Part shown: one piece after another, positions 34,429 to 46,372 of the stretch
Layout: every line of letters starts with the position of its first letter
Numbering within the stretch: position 1 is the stretch's first letter
Source of the DNA: Humulus lupulus
Lineage: Eukaryota; Streptophyta; Magnoliopsida; Rosales; Cannabaceae
DNA: 64,000 nt
Reading direction: 5' to 3'
Assembly: GCF_963169125.1 (NCBI RefSeq)
Contig: NC_084794.1
Span: forward strand, 118,520,358 to 118,584,357
Made by a program: the position numbers and the translations under genes
The notes under the pieces: generated by a model
Told to the model about the DNA's origin: nothing
Database searches by the model: none
What the model saw: the letters and a program-made list of their open reading frames with translations, nothing else

Positions 34429-36695
34429 TGTAACGTCCCAAATTTGCTAATAAGACTTAGTGTCTTGATTATTAGGCCAAGAGGACATAATTAAATGTTT
34501 ATGTGTTAATATGATCTAATTGTGATTATAGATGTAAATTATATGAGTTATATCATGATATGGCTGTTTATGCATGTTTAAGTGTATTAAATGTGCTTAT
34601 AGGCCTAATTCTGTTAAAAATGGCATTTTTCGTAATTTTGACCCGGTGAGGGTATATTTGTAATTATACATGTTATGTGATTGAGACCACATTATTATGT
34701 GGATATATTTGAGTTGTTCGGCAGGAAATGACCCTTTTTAGCAATTTAGCGGAAAAGTCACAACGGGGTGTAATACCCGGCTTGGGGTGAGCCTAGGCAT
34801 ATTTAAGTAACTTAGTACATTATCGGAGTTTACCGGGGATTGGTGATTATTTGGGTATGCCGGGGTTAATTGAGAATTTGTAGTGTTATTTGAGGTTTAG
34901 CGGGAAAAGGGTGGCAAAAGATGATTTTGCCCTTGGGAGGATTAGAGAACCAAGGTGAGGGCTAGGGGTATTTTGGTCTTTTCCCTAGCCTTAGATTACC
35001 TTAGTACTAGAATTCTGTAGAAGCTAAGGAAACAAAATAAAAATAAAAACACCTCACTCAGTCCATACTCTCGCTCATAGCTTTGGATTGGAACTCTTGA
35101 ATCTTTGAGTTTTGGGGCAAGGTTTGTTAGGGATTGAAGTTTAGTGAGAAATGGGAAGCATACAACTTAAAGAGGCAGATAGGAAACAATTTAATTAGAG
35201 GTAAATTCAAGTTTTAAAGTTCTGAGTTTTAGTTTCTTTTGAGTTTTAGAGTTTTCTTGGAATTTTGAGTTTGGGTAATATTTTGTTAGGTTTATGGTCC
35301 AGGATTTGTTGATTATGAGCTGCTGAGACCACTTTTGTGGTCTAATTGTGTTAAAATCGTGTTTGGGATGATTTTTGGGGAGTTTAGAAATCTGAAAATG
35401 TTGGATATTCTGGGTTCGTTGGGTTGCGCTGCGACGTTGTTCTTGGTGCGCCGTGACCCGCATGAACTTAGAGGCCAGAGCGGTTCCCTGAATCACCTTG
35501 GCGCCGTGACGCCTGTTGGGCTGCACCGCAACGTGTGTATCCAGATAGATAGCTTGGGGGCTCTCTGACTTGTAAAGCACCGCAACCCTTAGTGAGGGGC
35601 ATCGCGACTCAAATGGGGAAAATTGGCCAAATAGGGGTTTTGAGTACGAGAACTCAAACCTAAAGGCTCAGGAAGGATTCTACTACCCGGTTTGGTCGAA
35701 TTCGAGGTCCCAGAGGCTAGGAATTAATCTCAAAGATTTTAATTGGTTTATTTCTTCATGATTATTCATTAATATGTTGTGACTAGGTTATACCGATAGG
35801 CTCGAGAGTAAGGATCGTGCTCGAGGTCGCCATACGCTATCTGCTTAGGACGTGAGGTAAGAAAACTAGCACATGCACCGAGTGTAGGGCTTGAGCCTTT
35901 GATTATAGGGCACATGAATGACCGTGTAATGATTCATTTATAGTTGAATGTCTACTGTGTTTTAATCTATGCTGATATACTTGTTTGTACTAATTGTTCG
36001 ATCGGGGGAGACTGTTATCGGCCTGAAGGTCATTATCGGCACTACATGCGTAATGTAGGCTGTAGTGGCGGGGCCTTATCAACTTTGAGGTCGATATCGA
36101 CACTACATGTGTAATGTAGGTCGTTGTTGCAGGGCCAAGTCATAGTGGTGGGAACATTACAGGATGCGGTGTGCATCTATTCGACATGAGTCGTTATACT
36201 TGTTGAATTATCCACGTATATATGGTTATGATTTATAAAGCATGTATTTGATAGGAATGCATATCTGAATAGCTGTCTTACTTGATTAAGTTTTCTTGTT
36301 GGGCCTTGGCTCACGGGTGCTTTTTGGTGAAGGTAAGGTCGAAGGGTAATTGATCATCCATGAGTTGGAGAGCTTCAGGGGTGGCACGTACATACTCGGC
36401 CACCATGGTCGAGATATTTTTGAGGAACATGGGATAATAGCTTGATTTTTCCGCTTAAATCGGCTAATTCTGTAATTATGTTAAATTTGTATTTTTTTTA
36501 TTTAAAACCTTTGGGATCCCTTATATTTAGTCAAAACTTTTTAAATGAGAAGTGTAAGTTTATTGACCAAAATTTTTAGTACCTAAATCATCGTATTAGG
36601 TTTAATCACACTTTTAAGTCCAAATGACTCGCTTACTGGGTTAAGCACTATTTTAAACCCACGGTGTAACGACCCTGGATTAGTAGGGCGTTACA
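34429..36695 (+). mobile_element. Solo LTR S3 (TGTAACG family)
   Basis: 2267 bp, TGTAACGTCCC...GGGCGTTACA, with a perfect TSD CCTAG (34424-34428 and 36696-36700) inside H gag. Its polarity matches S1 read in reverse. It contains a diverged direct duplication (about 36010-36145) of a CGGCACTACATGCGTAATGTAGG-like unit. No coding content; the short frames at 35191-35580 are not conserved. Confidence 0.88.
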
Positions 36696-37053
36696 CCTAG
36701 TCCTTTGTGGGGGTGCTTAGGATTCAGCTGCCTGTTCGCCATTTCTTCGTTTAAACGAGTAGCCTTGGCTAATCTCTCTCACAACCTTTGTTTCTCCAAC
36801 TCCACCATAGGAACATATCTCTCAAAATTGTAGTAATCCTGATTTGGTGGCCTAGAACTTTGACCAGGGTCTCGCAGCTAACCATTGTCCCGCGGTGTTG
36901 ATGACACACTCCCTTCATCTGGGGTTTGATCATTGACAGGTTGCTTGCCATTCCATCGATGTATTCTTCAGTATGAGGAGTGTTCTCCTCAAGGATTCTG
37001 GGCAATGGTAGACCACTTTCAGACCCAGGGATATTTCTAGCGGGTGCTGCCAT
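36696..37053 (-). pseudogene. Element H gag, N-terminus
   Basis: Starts MAAPARNIPGSESGLPLPRI at 37053, 60 bp from the 5' LTR, the normal distance for a Tat Gag start. It continues through EENTPHTEEYIDGMASNLSM and a degraded basic region to the S3 insertion. At least one frame change is present. Confidence 0.75.
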
Positions 37054-37091
37054 TATATTATTAAACGGAAGGATTGAAAGAATGTTTAACA

Positions 37092-37109
37092 CTCTCAATG
37101 AAAGCACCA
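37092..37109 (-). promoter_or_regulatory. Element H primer binding site
   Basis: On the minus strand GTT then TGGTGCTTTCATTGAGAG follows the LTR end. It is identical in its 18-mer to the element B site. Confidence 0.75.
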
Positions 37110-37112
37110 AAC

Positions 37113-37791
37113 TGTTGACGACATTTTTCGTCAACCAAATATAAGAGCAAGTAATCGCTTGATAATAATAAGGAATAAAAGAAAAAGAAACTGATTTATT
37201 GCGTGGTTCAGTAGTTAAATCTACCTAGTCCACGAGTCACTTTTATTAATCCAGTTTGTGTAAAAGCTTGAGAGCAATTTCACATAACTTAAGTACAAAA
37301 CTTGAGCCTCTCTTTAAATGACCATAACCCAGGCTATTTATAGACCTGGTTTACAATATATCTCTTTCCTTAATTTTAGGGAAGTTACATAATATCTCAT
37401 TTGAATTACAAATATTAAAGAATTAATAAATACAATCAAATATATTGAATATGAAATATCCCTTAAGAATAGGGTTGTTAATATGTTGCTATAACCAATT
37501 CTACAATTACAGGGAATTATAACTGTCTGCTTTAGTATTCTGGTGCACTTTCGAGCTCGCAACATGGTTCGAGCTCACCACTACATGAGTACTCACCTCC
37601 TCATTTGTGAGGCCTTCGAGACTAACTTTTAGAACAAACCCTCTTATTTCGCACCATACCTTTGACGTGGCATCTTGGTGAATGATTACTAGTGCAAGTC
37701 ATCATATTGTTTCTGTTATATACTCGATCTCCTCTCTTACGAGCCTACATTTCGAGATTGATAAATATATCTCGAAATTTGGGCTGTAACA
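37113..37791 (-). repeat. Element H 5' LTR
   Basis: 679 bp, TGTTGACGAC...GCTGTAACA in plus reading; on the sense (minus) strand TGTTACAGCCC...GTCAACA. A minus-strand TATA box (CTATAAATAG) is at 37334-37343, and the Tat-type GTGGTTCAGTAG...CACGAGTC block is near 37203-37231. PBS and gag start follow in the correct order, so H is an LTR-bounded element whose 3' half lies left of the window. Flanking base string on the right is CCATT. Confidence 0.88.
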
Positions 37792-39054
37792 CCATTAGAT
37801 ACATGTTTTTTATATATACAAATATGGTGCATTTTAATTTTAAAATTAAATATACTTTTTCTAATTTTCTTTTAGAAAAAATACATATGAATTTAACAAG
37901 TTTATTTGATCAAATTTTAATTATTTAATCAAATTTTAATTATTTAATTTACAAATATTTAAGGGCAACAAAAGTTATATATAAATATATATTATTTAAC
38001 CAATGGTTAGAACAATTAAAATTAGTATTTCTCATTAAGAAAAAATTAAACGGCAAAATAAGAATATATATATGTATGTCTTGTTTTACTATTACATATA
38101 TGTTTAGATAAATAAATACGTTAAGTGACAACATAAATAATTAATAAAAAAGAATAAATTATAGTACATAAATATTTTTCGGTTATAGTTTTAAAAACAT
38201 AATTGATAAAATATTTTAAATACTTTAATATTAAATTTTAAAATATGTGATGAGAAATTATTATGGCTCATTTATTATTTTTTATTTTATTGTCAATTTA
38301 TTTACTTTCTTTAGATAGTTTTATTTCTTTTTTAAAAAAAATTTACTTACCTTGTTTAGATGCATTTAAATCTAACGATGTTAGAAAATAATAAAAAAAA
38401 TGTTAAATCTAATAAAAAATAATAATTTCCGTCAAACATACTAGCTAGTAATAATGGTAAATATACATTTGCTTAGTTTATACGAGTAATTTAATTTTTA
38501 AAATATGTGATACCTACATTTAACTAATAGTTAATTCTCGTAGCTACAAAAATTTCGTCAATTAATAAGAACCAAACAACTTTATATTTGTATATTTGTA
38601 TTTTCGTCTCAGTTTCTCTAATTACTACAAAAGAGTCTCGTATTTACCTTTTTAAAAAAATTAACACGAGAATTAAAAGGTAGCTCCTAATAAAACTAAA
38701 AAAAATTAATATAAAAAGAAAAAAATTAGCAAATAATTTATTTTGTGATAAGATAAAAATTAAAAAAACCTAAAAAAATTAGATTTGGTAAAAATAAAAA
38801 TGGTACGTTTTTTTATTCATAATATGTTTGTATATTATATCTTTTTAACAATAATGTTTTTATGATATCTAAGTAGTCTTAATCCATAAATATTGTACAT
38901 ACAAGAACATCTTTATAATATATTAAAAAATTATAAAATAAAAAATATGTATATTTATATGTATTATTTCATATATGTTTAGACAAATAAATAGTTAATA
39001 AAGGAAAGAAAAAAAAATGCAATTAATCATATAAATATTTTTCAGTTATACTTT
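37792..39054. other. AT-rich intergenic stretch between elements H and D
   Basis: No coding frame, no recognisable element. Very AT-rich. It holds a perfect 19-bp tandem duplication (ATCAAATTTTAATTATTTA at 37909-37927 and 37928-37946). It also holds a diverged direct repeat of about 115 bp (about 38075-38190 and 38940-39054, sharing CATATATGTTTAGA(T/C)AAATA and ATAAATATTTTTC(G/A)GTTATA). The second copy ends exactly where element D's LTR starts. Confidence 0.6.
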
Positions 39055-41297
39055 TGTTGATGCGATTTTCGGTAACAGTAAATTAAGAAATTTGAGAAAT
39101 ATAAATTATACTTAAACCGTGTAATATAGTAATGAAAAACACCAATAACTTACGTGGTTCAGTGGTTAAAACCCACCTAGTCCATGAGTCTTTGTTATTT
39201 CTGATTTATCTATTCGGAAATCTTTTATGATAATTTTGGCTGAGTTTTAGCATACAAAAATTCGATTCCTTGATCTCTCCATTCTCCCTCTATTTATAGG
39301 GGTTCATTGGAAAGATTTGAGAGTTGTTGACATATTTGTAACGTACAGATTTGAGTTATTTCCCAAACATACAAATGAATACACTTAAAGACATAAACTT
39401 CCTGGCGTTATACGTTCACCAGGCAGAGGTTACAAGACAGTAATTAATAACGCTTCCAGTCTTCAGGAATTCAATTTTGCGCATTCCACACATCAAAAGC
39501 GAGTTGAATGCATGCTACATGATCTAGAGGTTTCTAGACTTTCACTAGCTCGAACATTTTAGATGCTCGAGCTACTGGTTATGCGACTTGAAGATTTGCT
39601 TAATGACCTCCTTATTATCTGATCAGATAGGTTTTGACTTGAGCTACTGGTTCAGGGAACTTGTACTGCATTCTCGAAGCTATGAATAACTTCTTTAAAT
39701 GCTTGACACCTTTAATGCCCTGAAATCCCTAATAGAATTAAGTACATGGAATAGCATGCCGGGAGGGCACGTGGGGTAATTATGTGAATTAATTGAATTA
39801 TGTGATTTACATGGTTATATTATTTAGTATGCATGATTATGTGTATTAAATGTGTTGAAAGACATACTTTTGTTAAAAATGGGCATGTTATTATTTTGGC
39901 CCATTGATGGTATATGTGTAATTTTATATGCTATCTATTGAAACCACATTACTATGTGGATATATTTGCGATATTTGGCATGACTTGACCCTTTTGAGAA
40001 ATTTAGCGGAAAAGCCGCAACAAAGATCTATACCTAGCTCGGTGTGAGCCAAGGGGTAATTTGGTAATTTTGTGTATTTCAGGAAGTATTTGGATAACAA
40101 GATAATGTTGAGGAAAAATATTGGTGTTTGTAAGGTTAGTGTATTGATTGGAAATTTAAGATGTAATTTGAGGTTTAGTGGGAAACTAGGCTAAATGACC
40201 ATTATACCCTTGGAGGTTACTTTTGAAGTTAATTGTTGGTAGGGGTAATATGGTCCTTTGGCCTATGAGTTAGTGCAGTGGGCAGGAGCACTTTGGGAAA
40301 ACACACTCACGTTCTTCCCTCTCCCTTGTTTCCTTTTTGGTGTTCTAATTGGTGCTAAGGAAGGATATTGAGGTTGAAAGGATTCTTGGAGATTGAGGAA
40401 GCTTGGAGGGATTTGAGCAGCAATGGAAGGAGTTTAGAGATGCCAAATCCATTTGCATAAGGATTTCGAAATTTAGTAAGGGGTTTCCACGAGCCTTGGG
40501 ACAGGAATCGCACTCAGGATCGTTCCACCTTCTGGATAGGACTTGAGGTAAGAAAACTGCATCTGGACTAAGTTTAGGGCATTGGCCCCAGTTATTGAAT
40601 GTGGTTATAACCATGCTTTGAATGCCTGATTAAATATGAATGTCTTTTGACTGTGTTTAGTTGTGTTATACCTGAAATGCATATATGTTTGTATTTGTCT
40701 GGAAAGCTTATCTTATAAGTCGTGGTCGGCAATAACATGTGGAATGTAGACCGTTATGTCCGGGCCACTCTAGGAGTGCGGTATGCGCTCGTTCAGCATA
40801 GAGGCCACATAAATGAGTTCTATGATTGCTTAAGTTTGATTATAATTGCAAAGAATGTTGTTTATGATTCTTATTCTGTTGATTATCTATTTCTGTTTAA
40901 ATTGGGTTTTCTTGCTGGGCCTTGGCTCACGAGTGTTACGTGCAGCCTGCTCGACCGCCACGACCAGGATTACTTTTGAGGGATTAGGGTTATGCCCCAT
41001 TTTTCCACTTAGGCTGACCCCTTTTGTATTTTGTTCGTATCTGTAATTAACTTATAAACTATTTTTCGGGATCCCGTGTATAAACTCAAACTTTTAATGA
41101 AATGTATTACTTTTTTGACCAATTTTTTTAATACCTAAACCATTAGATAACTTTAGTCACACGTTTAAGTCCAAATGATTAGCTTAACGAGTTAAGCGCT
41201 ATTTTAAACACACAATGTAACGGTTCTAGATTAGTAGGGCATTATAACATTTGTACCACGAACATGACATGTAAGCTCGTATTTTTGAGGTACAACA
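39055..41297 (-). repeat. Element D 3' LTR, interrupted by S4
   Basis: Starts TGTTGATGCGATTTTCGGTA and ends GAGGTACAACA. Without S4 it is about 708 bp, close to the H LTR (679). It carries the GTGGTTCAGTGG...CCATGAGTC block and a minus-strand TATA box (CTATTTATAG, 39290-39299). The unpaired LTR is assigned by its PPT and family blocks, so slightly less certain. Confidence 0.72.
39711..41245 (+). mobile_element. Solo LTR S4 (TGTAACG family, short form)
   Basis: About 1.53 kb from TTTAATGCCCTGAAATCC to TTAGTAGGGCATTATA, inside element D's LTR. It shares with S3 the GACCC...GTGAGCC, ACCATTATACCCTTGG and AAGCGCTATTTTAAAC blocks, in the same order. It lacks about 0.7 kb found in S1 and S3. The ends have mutated from TG...CA and no clean TSD remains (ACACC against ACATT). 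Confidence 0.65.
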
Positions 41298-41312
41298 TTT
41301 GTCCCCTAAGCC
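41298..41312 (-). promoter_or_regulatory. Element D polypurine tract
   Basis: On the minus strand GGCTTAGGGGACAAA abuts the LTR start, matching the element B tract (TTGGGGGGCAAA) in form and place. Confidence 0.7.
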
Positions 41313-41568
41313 TTTGCTCGTGTTTGACGTCACCCCTAATTCTGACAGACACAATAGAGGCTTTTCCACTTCTTCTATGAGAAATGTACCTACATACCCT
41401 CTCAAGTACTGGGCACGTGTCTTATTTCTATAGGCTTCTATCCGGGTTCTTAAGTACAGTGATAGCAGTCATGGCACCTCTTTGCCATTATTTTTTTTAT
41501 TGAATTTTGGCATTCAATCTAAAATTATCTCGATCAAACGACCCTAGATCTCCCTCGGGGGTTCCCTG

Positions 41569-41740
41569 TATATACACCTTTTCCTCAGCCCCATTATCAC
41601 CTTTTCAACTTTCCTTTGCAAAGTTCCTCTTTCATTCTCTCTCGCTCTACATAAGCTATCAAGTAACCATTCTCTAGATTTAGCATCTTTGATCCTTCAA
41701 TTCTTTAAGTCTCGTTCTCAACCACATCCTTCAACAACTG
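41569..41740 (+). promoter_or_regulatory. Candidate promoter and leader exon of the element D antisense gene
   Basis: TATATA at 41569-41574, then a pyrimidine-rich leader (TTCATTCTCTCTCGCTC) up to a donor GTAAGTGCTC at 41741. The arrangement copies that of element B. The matching acceptor may be CTTCACAG at 42418, giving a 678-bp leader intron, but that is uncertain. Confidence 0.42.
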
Positions 41741-42418
41741 TAAGTGCTCACAATTTGTTGAATTTTTTTTATTTCGACTGTTTTTTTAATGCTTCTGTAT
41801 TTAGAGCTTTTCATGTACTTTTTTCCTCTGAGAGTATGGTTTGGACTTGTGATGCTTAAGGATAGTTTTTTTTGGGTATGCTAGTATAGGTGGTTTTGAG
41901 AAAACATTTAGGTTAGATTTTGGGGCCTTTTCTGGGTTTTTAGGTTGTTATTAGGGATAATATGAGTGACTTTTAGGGAAAATTCTGGGATTGGAACCTA
42001 CAAAATAGGTAGCTTATAAGTTACGCTAAGTGAGTAGTTTTACATTAAATTCGCTTTCCAAAACGGGGTTTCTGACGCATGATTTATGAGGTGACAATAC
42101 CTTTTCAAGGACAGGGCACGTGGATTAAGGGAATGTGTGTATCCACATAGGATTTTTAGCTCGTAGGATTCAGCTAGGTTTGTAGGAGTTTTCAAGCTTG
42201 CGGATTCAACTAGGTTCGTAGGAGTATTCTAGCTCGAGGAATTTAGATTTCCATCTCAAGTATTCAGATCAAGTGATCCACTAATTTATTCCTGGTTATC
42301 GAGCATGACAAGTTTACTTGACACTTTAAACCATATCCTAAAACCATATGCTTAGGTCGTCCACTAACAGTTACCGCTGATATATACCCAAGGGAGCAAA
42401 AGTGTTTAATCTTCACAG

Positions 42419-43837
42419 TGAATCAACCCAAGAAAATTGTTGGTTCTTCCTCTCAAAGCCAAAAAATTGCGGCGACCTCCCCATTTTGGGTCAGTGGTGG
42501 TAAAGGAGGTCGAGGTATCTAACAACAACTTTTACGAAGCTGAGCAAATCGTGTCTCAAATAACCCCTATGCCACAAGTCAATGTCATAGTGAAGGGCCA
42601 TGTCATTAAGACAAACTCAAAATTTTATGCCTGCCCAACATTTGAAGGAGAGCGGAGTTGCACTCCCCCAGAGGACAATTTTGGGGTGTGGAGCGATTAA
42701 CACCTAAAGGTAGGGATCTTCTTACCGTTGAGCTCGTATTTTTTTTACTTTCTAAATTTCGTAATGCTAGCTTCGTTCCAACTCCCCCCAAATGCATATT
42801 GCCTCCGCAAGGGGTTAAAATAATTATTTTTAAAAAATGAATGGGAAGATCCCACCCCAAAACATATTATTTATTTATTCTGTCTTAAGGTCAACCCCAA
42901 CACCAAGATCAGAGGTGATGGGTTCTATTATCTCACATGATTCCCCAAGAGTGCTACCATCATCGAGCTCCCGAGTCATCTGAGCAAATATAAAGACCTT
43001 TTTTTCTTCTGTCGAATGGGTTTGTGACCTATGAACACAGATACTTCAACCGACCTCATAAGTTTTTCTATTCCTTGTCGGATGTACAAGTATTCTTGTC
43101 TACTTGATAGAATTTAGCAGTCTGACATATTAATTGCTTATGCAACTATCGACGTCAGGTCTGCGGAATCTAAAGCCTGGAAGGGTCAAGACCAAACACT
43201 TACTTCTGTTGCCGCTGAAGAAAAAGACTTGTGAGTAATACCAATGGATGCCAACATGGTGGCCTGCAAGCTGATCAAAGATGACCAATCACTTGCATTT
43301 CAACCTCAGGTTCCTATCGAAAAGAGGACCCTTGCCATTGTAGAAGAAGAGGAAGAAGAAGAAGAAGAGGTTACTCCCTCGGTGCGTAGGCGCCCTGCTT
43401 AGAGCGGTCAAAATGATGATACAAGTTAGGCTCAATTGGTGGTAGCAGCCAACACCTTTGGACAAGTTAATAATGGAAATGATATTAACCACCCTGGTGC
43501 TAGCTTCATGTTACCTCGGCATGACCCAAGGGAAATCGTGACCATGCATCCTAAGGATCAAGACAAAAAATGTCACCATCCAATAGTGTTTCAATCTATT
43601 AGTTCCCGTTATGACTGGGGTCTCCCTATTAAGTTAATAATTGTAGATAATACCCTACACATTAGGAGTGCCACCTATGAACAATATGGCACATTTATTC
43701 GTCTTGGAATAATTTTAGCTCCTCCGTCACTCTATCCTGTCTCCACGCACATAGAGTATGATTCGAGCTTAGACGATGAGCTCGAGATCCTACCCAATGT
43801 CGCACCTGAGTCACATGTCGAGATCACGTGCCACTGA
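42419..43837 (+). pseudogene. Element D antisense gene: Transposase_28-like remnant
   Basis: A third copy of the antisense gene, heavily decayed. Recognisable parts are LFCLKVNPNTKIRGDGFYYL (42888-42945), matching LFCLKRNPS...GDGFYYFSSY of element A, then KYKDLFFFCRMGL and an Asp/Glu-rich run (EEEEEEEEEV, about 43340-43375). A last open stretch at 43436-43837 (HHPIVFQSISSRYDWGLPIKL, DDELEILPNVAPES) ends in TGA 12 bp before element E. No coiled coil is visible here, so either E removed it or the C-terminus differs. Stops and frame changes run throughout. No functional copy. Confidence 0.6.
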
Positions 43838-43849
43838 GAATAGGGTACA

Positions 43850-46336
43850 TGTAATGCCCTAGTTAATCCAAGACCATTACTATGAGCTTTGAACTGTGCT
43901 TAACTCGCTAATCGAGTTCTTTGGTTATAAACATGCATCTAGGTATTATTAATAGGCGAAGGTGAAAACCGATCAAAAGGAAATGATATATTTTATTTAA
44001 AATATGAAACTGTTCATGGGCCCATAAAAGCGTTTACAAGTTATTTACAATTCAAAATGGTCATTACATTACAAAAGTTACAACCCGCCGACCTAAGCGG
44101 CAAAAATAGGGTTAACCCCCTAGTTCCTCCAAGAAACACCTTGGCCGTGGTGGTCAAGCGGCTGCATATGTACACATCACCACCTAAGCTCTCCACTCAA
44201 GGCTGGGTGAGTTTTTCTTTCCCTTTACCTGCACCACATAGCACCCGTGAGCAAAGGCTCAGCAAGAAAACTCAATACTGCATGTATATAATATCAAATG
44301 ATGATCATGATAATCATACAGAGCTCATAGCCCTGAACAGATGAGTGAATATCACTTCAAGGTTTTGGTAACATTTTTGGGGCTTGTAGCCCTAATCAGA
44401 TGAGTGACTGATGAGCAAGTCACTAACATAAACCAGATAAGTGACTGATGAGTATGTCACAAGCTTAAACAGATGAGTGACTGATGAGTAAGTCACTAGC
44501 TTAAACTAGATGAGTGACTGATGAGTGAGTCACTAACGTGAATCAGATGAGTGACTGATGAGTGAGTCACTAACGTGGGCTCAGCACCCATAGCCATGTG
44601 ATGATGCAGTCACCTGGACCTTCTAGCCCTGGCTCTAAGTGACTAGTCATGAGCTAGGCAAGCGCTTTTAGTTTTCATCGAACTTGAGGTCGGTCCAGCA
44701 TTAATGCTCATAATGAGTCATTCAATGCTAATGTCGATTAGATCTAATCTTTATCAGCTTGCATTAAACACGCTAAGACCGTTCTTGACTTATGAGTCAA
44801 TACCATGCGACCAGTGCTCAGTACTACTGCCGAACTTGACTAATGAGTCACAACTTCACAGTTACTACTAACACCATTTCCAATTCTGAATAATGAATTG
44901 GTGCCATTCACAAGTAAGAAATATTTGCTAAGCATTTGATATGCAATCAATGTCCACATTTAAACACTCAACATGCCTCATGAATAACCATGCATGTCAC
45001 ATATGGGGTGCAGTTTTCTTACCTCTAGTTCGAGCGAGAAATAGTAAAAGAACGACCCTTGAGAACGATTGACCTTTTGATTCCTTAACGGTCACCTAGT
45101 CATAACCAATTATAACCTCCATTAATGAAAATCAACAATAAAAGGGTCTTGACCTAAACCTCACTCCCGGGACCCCGAATTGTACCCAAACGATGAGAAG
45201 ATTTGATCCCGAGCCTTAGGAATTGAAACCCTGAGCCAAAAACCCTAAAAATGCCTAAAAAAAGAATCTATAAAAGCAGGGTACCACTATAGCGCTACCC
45301 CCCTAGCGCCCCAGCGCTATTGGCAGAATAGAAAACCCTCTGGCTAGCGCCGTAGCGCCCGTGGATGGGGGCTGTAGCGCTACAACCAGGGTTTTCAACC
45401 CTGGTTTTTTCCCTCCTTCGACTCCTCCATTTATAACCTAAAAAACCAACTTCCAAACCTCATTTAGACTCCCAAATGAACCCAAAAACCATATACATAA
45501 TCCCTAGGCACCATAACCCAAGTTACCCTAGCCAAAAACTCCCATCAATTCCCATTATCCAACCTAGAAATCCAAGAGAAAAACAGAGCAAACCAGAGTT
45601 TTAATGGCTAGAACCTTACCTCAAGCTCAGTTTAGAACCCTCTTCAATGGTGGAACACAACCCTAAGCCCTCAAGGTCCACTTCCTTAGCTTGGTTCCTC
45701 AAATTAGGCTCAAAATTTCAAAGGAAAAGGAGAAGAAAAGATGTACGGGAGAGAAGAAAATGGTGCTCTGATTCTTGCAAGTTCTACAAACTTCAATGGC
45801 TAAATATATCCTTAGGGTGAAAAGACCTTATTGCCCTTACGTCATTTAAAGTCTTTTAAAGACTCCCAAGGGTAAAACCATCCTTTCTCGCCTATTTTGT
45901 TAATCATAATTAACACCATCCAATTCTCATTATTCCCAATATTCTCAAATACCAATAAATCATATCCCATTACCCTTTAATTCCCGATAACGTTCTAATC
46001 ACCAAATTACCCCGAGACTCACCCCGAGCCCCGAACTTAATCTCGTTATGACCAAACCACTAACTTGCACTCAAAGATCGTCTCATGTCGAATGGCTCGA
46101 ACAAATCCACATTATAATGTGGCCTCAATAATAGTTCACCAACATGCATGAAAATACACAATTACGCCCTCACGTACCAAATTACCAAAATGCCCCTATG
46201 ATCAAATGTGGACCCACATGCATGCATTTAACATCATATTATAATATAATTCACATAACATGCACATAATCAATTATGGCCCTCCCGACCTACTAATCCA
46301 ACCATTCAACCACATTAGGGATTTTAGGACATTAAA
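43850..46336 (-). repeat. Element E 3' LTR
   Basis: 2487 bp, from TGTAATGCCCTAGTT to AGGACATTAAA. The first 1.5 kb matches 54668-56153 closely, including the minisatellite and AGCGC-rich stretches. The rest is AT/GC mixed and non-coding. Its end groups it with S1, S3 and S4. Confidence 0.88.
44397..44577. repeat. Minisatellite in element E 3' LTR
   Basis: Five units of about 36-37 bp built on CAGATGAGTGACTGATGAG followed by a GTCACTAAC-type end. Each unit pairs AGTGACT with AGTCACT as a small inverted repeat. The right LTR has the same five units (55214-55394). Confidence 0.85.
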
Positions 46337-46337
46337 A

Positions 46338-46356
46338 CTATCCCCTCCTTACAAAA
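46338..46356 (-). promoter_or_regulatory. Element E polypurine tract
   Basis: On the minus strand TTTGTAAGGAGGGGATAGT directly precedes the 3' LTR. This is the AGGAGGGGATAG form common in plant chromoviruses. Confidence 0.82.
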
Positions 46357-46372
46357 ATTTCATCCTTGAAAT

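Larger units (their letters stand above)
39055..43849 (-). mobile_element. Element D: 3' part of a fourth Tat element
   Basis: Consists of a 3' LTR (39055-41297, interrupted by S4), a PPT and an antisense gene on the plus strand, in the same order as the left end of element B. It is cut at 43850 by element E. No gag-pol of D is identifiable to the right, because E's far end is itself truncated. Confidence 0.72.

Noticed and set aside
35191..35580. 129-codon minus-strand frame in S3
   Set aside because: Not conserved in S1 or S4; a chance frame in LTR sequence.
34429..36695. A complete retrotransposon
   Set aside because: One TG...CA unit with a TSD, no internal LTR pair, PBS, PPT or coding sequence; a solo LTR is simplest.
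37692..38134. Small frames in the AT-rich stretch right of element H
   Set aside because: Short, Ile/Phe/Asn/Lys-biased translations expected by chance in AT-rich DNA.
43289..43492. Phe-rich minus-strand frame
   Set aside because: Shadow of the Glu run in the element D antisense gene.
44397..44577. CRISPR-like array
   Set aside because: Contiguous ~36-bp units without unique spacers, inside a plant LTR and repeated in the partner LTR; it is a minisatellite.
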